Source of the DNA: Prochlorococcus sp. AG-363-A16
Lineage (GTDB): Bacteria; Cyanobacteriota; Cyanobacteriia; PCC-6307; Cyanobiaceae
Assembly (NCBI GenBank): GCA_003280345.1
Contig: QCFB01000019.1
Coordinates: forward strand, 1-35,573
Length of the DNA stretch: 35,573 nucleotides
Direction of reading: 5' to 3'
Shown here: in pieces, positions 32,863 to 35,573 of the stretch
Position numbering within the stretch: the first letter of the stretch is position 1
How the letters are laid out: each line of letters begins with the position of its first letter
Program-made: the position numbers and the translations under genes
Notes under the pieces: generated by a model
Seen by the model: the letters and a program-made list of their open reading frames with translations, nothing else
Database searches by the model: none
Told to the model about the DNA's origin: nothing

Positions 32863-33723
32863 CTAGACAAAATCAGGCCTTATTGCTTGAGTTTTTTCAA
32901 GTTCTGATTCTAATTCTTTCCATTGTTCACGAAGAATTATCTTTTCAATTGCTTCCAGACTTGATCGGTATGAGGTTATTGCTCGCAGGATTTCGGCGGT
33001 ATTGTTTGACATCATTGCTGTTCCAAGCTTTGGATTACCCCCGCCAACTCGTGTGGTGTCTGCAAACCCACTAGAAGCGAGGTCTTTTGCTAAAGCTAAC
33101 AAAGATGAATTTTCTTCATTCCTAATTGTTTTTAGTAAAGCCGCACTCACTAGAACAGGTAAATGTGAAATCAGAGCAACAGCTTGGTCATGCATTTCAG
33201 CTTTTGCTGTGATCCATTGACTACCTAAAGAGAGAGCAAGCTGATGCACTATCTCTAATGCTTCATTGTCTGTACTTTCCTCTGGTGTAGAAATCCACGG
33301 ACGTTGATTAAATAAATTCTTTGTTCCTGCCTCAACACCAGCTTTCGCTGTACCTGCCATTGGATGACTGCCTATAAAACGTGGATGGAGTTTTCGCCAT
33401 ACTTTCAGTACAGGAGTCTTTACTGAACCAACATCAGTAATGACTGCAGATTTAGGAAGTGCATTTATTAGTTCGGGTTCAGGTTTAAGTAGTTCGGCTA
33501 AAGGTAGAGCAATTATTACAAGTGAACAGTTAGAGAGAATTTTGGGATCAGTGCTGATTACTTGAGCAAGTTTTCTTTCTTTGGCTTTATTAACTGTAAG
33601 TTGACGGTGAGTAAGACCATGTACTGTCCAGCCAAGACTTTGAAGATCTAGGCCTAAGGAACCACCTATAAGGCCGAGCCCTACGATCCCAATACAGTTT
33701 GATTGCTTTGTGTTTTGCTCCAT
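32863..33723 (-). CDS. tyrA: prephenate/arogenate dehydrogenase
   Basis: The oxidative decarboxylation step of tyrosine synthesis; in cyanobacteria usually arogenate with NADP. 286 aa with IGIVGLGLIGGSLGLDLQSL (Rossmann), VIIALPLAELL, DVGSVKTPVL, SHPMAGTAKAGVEAG, DQAVALISHLPVLVSAAL (catalytic His) and FADTTRVGGGNPKLG. No ACT or chorismate mutase domain. Divergent from the DinG-like gene, with a perfect 14-bp inverted repeat in between. Confidence 0.95.
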   Translation of the reverse strand: MEQNTKQSNCIGIVGLGLIGGSLGLDLQSLGWTVHGLTHRQLTVNKAKERKLAQVISTDPKILSNCSLVIIALPLAELLKPEPELINALPKSAVITDVGSVKTPVLKVWRKLHPRFIGSHPMAGTAKAGVEAGTKNLFNQRPWISTPEESTDNEALEIVHQLALSLGSQWITAKAEMHDQAVALISHLPVLVSAALLKTIRNEENSSLLALAKDLASSGFADTTRVGGGNPKLGTAMMSNNTAEILRAITSYRSSLEAIEKIILREQWKELESELEKTQAIRPDFV

Positions 33724-33742
33724 TCAGGGTTGTAGTTCTTTT

Positions 33743-33772
33743 CCCTATGTTGATTGACCAATCAACATAGGG
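33743..33772. repeat. perfect 14-bp inverted repeat, 2-nt spacer, between divergent genes
   Basis: CCCTATGTTGATTG (33743-33756), AC, CAATCAACATAGGG (33759-33772), with no mismatch. It lies in the 82-nt gap between tyrA (leftward, start 33723) and the DinG-like gene (rightward, start 33806). A TATAAA follows at 33775-33780, so the repeat covers the -35 area of a rightward promoter. It may be an operator for a dimeric regulator or a hairpin acting on both sides. No T-run follows on either strand beyond AAAAG/CTTTT near 33738-33742. Confidence 0.9.
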
Positions 33773-33774
33773 GT

Positions 33775-33780
33775 ATAAAG
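33775..33780 (+). promoter_or_regulatory. candidate -10 of the DinG-like gene
   Basis: TATAAA sits 26 nt upstream of ATG 33806 and directly after the inverted repeat. Start near 33787 would leave a leader of about 20 nt. Confidence 0.4.
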
Positions 33781-33805
33781 CATTGGCTTTAACTAAGCTC
33801 TTCCA

Positions 33806-35251
33806 ATGCTGGAAGCTCGTTCTCACAATCAATTAAAGCAACTTTTGCAGAGGACCTCATCTTCGTGGCCTCATAACCTCACTCTGAGTCGTCTTGTAGC
33901 AAGAAGCTTACGGCGAAGAGATAGCACATTGATTCATTTAGATCATGGGAGTGAAGACTTCTGGTGGTTGGGACTGCTAATACCCCTTGGATTAGAAAAT
34001 TCAGATGCTGTTTTAGTTCTTTCAAATCGTCAAAGGAATCGACTAATAAATTTTGTTTTACCTCGTCTAAAGCCAGCAGGCTTCAGATTGGCTTTCTGGG
34101 AAGGCTCTAACCCACCTTCAGAAGGACAGCTTTGGTTAATAGATCATGTGGGATTGATTGATGCTCATCAAAATGGTCATCTCTATTCAAAGCAATTAAT
34201 TTTTCCAGAAGCAGAGTTTCTTTGTAGGCGTTTAAGACATGCTTTGGCTTTGAAAATTACCCTTTCAGATTGGGATTTATTGAGACGAGCACATCCTTCT
34301 GCTGACTCTGCTTTAGTGCAATTACATCATCGCTTGAGTACCAAACTTTTTGCTCAAGCTACCCATGCTGGAGCTCAAGTCAGGATGGATTGCAGTGAAA
34401 TATTGGCTTTAAAGGATCTTATAGGTGTCTTGGGGACTTCTCCGGCTCCATGGCAGTCGCTTTTGAGGACATCCTCTCAATCTTGGGCCAGTTGGGCAGA
34501 ACTTGATCACAAAACACTTAATTGGCTTTGGCATTTGCAGCCTCTAGAGCCTCTGGAAAACTTAAATGAATTATTTCAAACCCATCCAGTTCTTTTTTTA
34601 ACAGCAACTAGCCAAAATAATTTGTTACTTTCTGAGATTAACTCTTCTGGTTGCGTTTTAGATGTCAACGTAAGCCTTGGTGCACCTAATCTTCAAGATC
34701 CTATTTCTTTGTTTGCACCTTTTCGGCAACCACTTCCAAATACGGAAATATATGCAGAGTATTTGTTGAATCAATCAAGACGTTTAATACTTGGTCGTTC
34801 AGGCCTGACAATTCTTTTATTAGATGATGATCAATTGCGTTATCAGTTGACCAGTGGCTTGGCCGCAGAATTTGGGAGGAGGGTTGTTCATGAAATTACT
34901 GCTCCTGAATCTAATGGTGTTGTTTGTTGTCGTTGGTCTTGGTGGCTTAGGCATCAAGATCAATTGCCATCTCCCGAGCAACTCATAATTGCCTTACTGC
35001 CTTTGGCTAGTTTGGAATCGCCGCTTATGGCTGCTCGGGTTGAGTCTTTTAAATTGCAAGGTCGCGATTGGTTTCGCGATTTGCTTTTACCGGAAGCCTT
35101 GAGGGTTTTGCCTCGTGCTGTAACGCCTGTTAGAAGGTGTCAAGGGCGTGTTGCCATCCTTGATGGTCGCTTGCGTTCTCGAAGTTGGGGAGAATCTATT
35201 TTGCGTACTCTTGAACCTTGGATACCACTTAATCGCTTATTGCCGGACTAG
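33806..35251 (+). CDS. DinG-like superfamily-2 helicase-related protein, Walker motifs not seen
   Basis: 481 aa. The C-terminal third resembles the DinG/XPD helicase domain 2: LIIALLPLASLESPLMAARV, QGRDWFRDLLLPEALRVLPR, then RCQGRVAILDGRLRSRSWGE ending in LRTLEPW, the equivalents of Q-x-x-GR-x-x-R and the final domain. No GKT-type Walker A or DEAH box is visible in the N-terminal half, and the GR-x-I-R element is weak (PVRRCQGR). It therefore probably does not work as a standard ATP-driven helicase. Conserved position and length suggest a real protein in picocyanobacteria. Function unknown. Confidence 0.7.
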   Translation: MLEARSHNQLKQLLQRTSSSWPHNLTLSRLVARSLRRRDSTLIHLDHGSEDFWWLGLLIPLGLENSDAVLVLSNRQRNRLINFVLPRLKPAGFRLAFWEGSNPPSEGQLWLIDHVGLIDAHQNGHLYSKQLIFPEAEFLCRRLRHALALKITLSDWDLLRRAHPSADSALVQLHHRLSTKLFAQATHAGAQVRMDCSEILALKDLIGVLGTSPAPWQSLLRTSSQSWASWAELDHKTLNWLWHLQPLEPLENLNELFQTHPVLFLTATSQNNLLLSEINSSGCVLDVNVSLGAPNLQDPISLFAPFRQPLPNTEIYAEYLLNQSRRLILGRSGLTILLLDDDQLRYQLTSGLAAEFGRRVVHEITAPESNGVVCCRWSWWLRHQDQLPSPEQLIIALLPLASLESPLMAARVESFKLQGRDWFRDLLLPEALRVLPRAVTPVRRCQGRVAILDGRLRSRSWGESILRTLEPWIPLNRLLPD

Positions 35252-35292
35252 AGGTCCTAAAGTTGAGGTATAGCAATCTATTAAGGACGCTC

Positions 35293-35538
35293 ATGGGAGA
35301 AGCCCGCCGTCGAGCTGACCAGGGTTTGCCACCACGTCAGAAGAAGGCCAATAAGAGTAATAAAGATGATTCTCCTAGAATTGTCTCTTGGCTTCCTATT
35401 ACAGAAAATCAGAAAAACCAGTTTTATGACATCACAATTCGGGGTGGCTGGATTGGAATTGGCATTGTTGTCTTGGTTTGGGTAGTAGTTCGCTTTGTGG
35501 GCCCTGCTGCGGGTTGGTGGACTCCTGCAGATTCATAA
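35293..35538 (+). CDS. DUF2839 family membrane protein, 81 aa
   Basis: ATG 35293 gives MGEARRRADQGLPPRQKKAN, the typical start of DUF2839 proteins of cyanobacteria, followed by WLPITENQKNQFYDITIRGG and one membrane span (about residues 54-72), ending WWTPADS. The upstream in-frame codons from 35263 add a non-conserved stretch and are left out. 41 nt after the DinG-like gene, probably co-transcribed. Function not established. Confidence 0.85.
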   Translation: MGEARRRADQGLPPRQKKANKSNKDDSPRIVSWLPITENQKNQFYDITIRGGWIGIGIVVLVWVVVRFVGPAAGWWTPADS

Positions 35539-35573
35539 AGGAGCTCAATCAGAAGTATTTAACTTCTAGATTG

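Noticed and set aside
1-35573. CRISPR arrays, intact insertion sequences, rRNA genes, phage structural genes
   Set aside because: No regularly spaced repeats, transposase genes, rRNA sequence or phage-like modules were found on reading both strands.

Overview
The window looks like marine picocyanobacterial DNA, most likely a low-light-adapted Prochlorococcus (inference). The signs are AT-rich sequence, the psaD-trpE-gshA-ppc-(acyltransferase)-recF-speD gene order, a cyanobacterial-type glutamate-cysteine ligase, an LpxB-like protein, a CrtD-type desaturase, a CAAD/CURT1-type thylakoid protein and PSI subunit PsaD.

Region 1 (1 to about 8457) is accessory, island-like DNA. It holds a truncated proline-rich CDS, several small orphan ORFs and an overlooked 49-aa Cys-rich ORF. 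It also has a candidate small RNA carrying the Yfr1 core motif ACTCCTCACAC with its own terminator, and a frameshifted relic of a serine recombinase. Its main content is a compact five-gene leftward operon (7426 to 2423): a CMP-sugar synthetase, a GT2 glycosyltransferase fused to a degenerate second CMP-sugar-synthetase domain, a Gfo/Idh/MocA oxidoreductase, a divergent DAHP/KDO8P-synthase-family enzyme and a divergent shikimate-dehydrogenase-like enzyme. I read this as a candidate undescribed pathway that makes and transfers an unusual CMP-activated 3-deoxy-ulosonic acid, or a derivative, for a surface glycan. The region ends at the 3' end of a tRNA-Cys gene, the usual kind of island attachment site.

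Region 2 (8458-35573) is dense core chromosome: LpxB-like protein, RNase D, CCB-type b6f assembly factor, hemF, mrp, rodA, a degenerate sensor kinase, psaD, trpE, gshA, ppc, an acyltransferase-like protein, recF, speD, larE, a tandem CobO-like protein, moeB-rhodanese, a JAMM protease, a CAAD protein, a fructosamine-kinase-like protein, crtD, tyrA, a DinG-like protein and a DUF2839 protein. Many neighbours overlap by 4 nt, which indicates operons (ccb/amidase-like, mrp/rodA/kinase, trpE/gshA/ppc).

Two places need curation rather than biology. At 21047-21116 the ppc gene is broken by a 70-nt stretch that matches, with 8 mismatches, an Illumina Nextera P5 adapter, the i5 index TTCTAGCT and the Tn5 mosaic end, so it is almost certainly an assembly or trimming artefact. 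At 24157-24215 a 3' half of tRNA-Arg(CCG) stops in the anticodon loop and runs into a 22-bp string identical to the inside of the CobO-like gene (28012-28033). The following recF lacks a normal start codon. This may be a second artefact or a true rearrangement.
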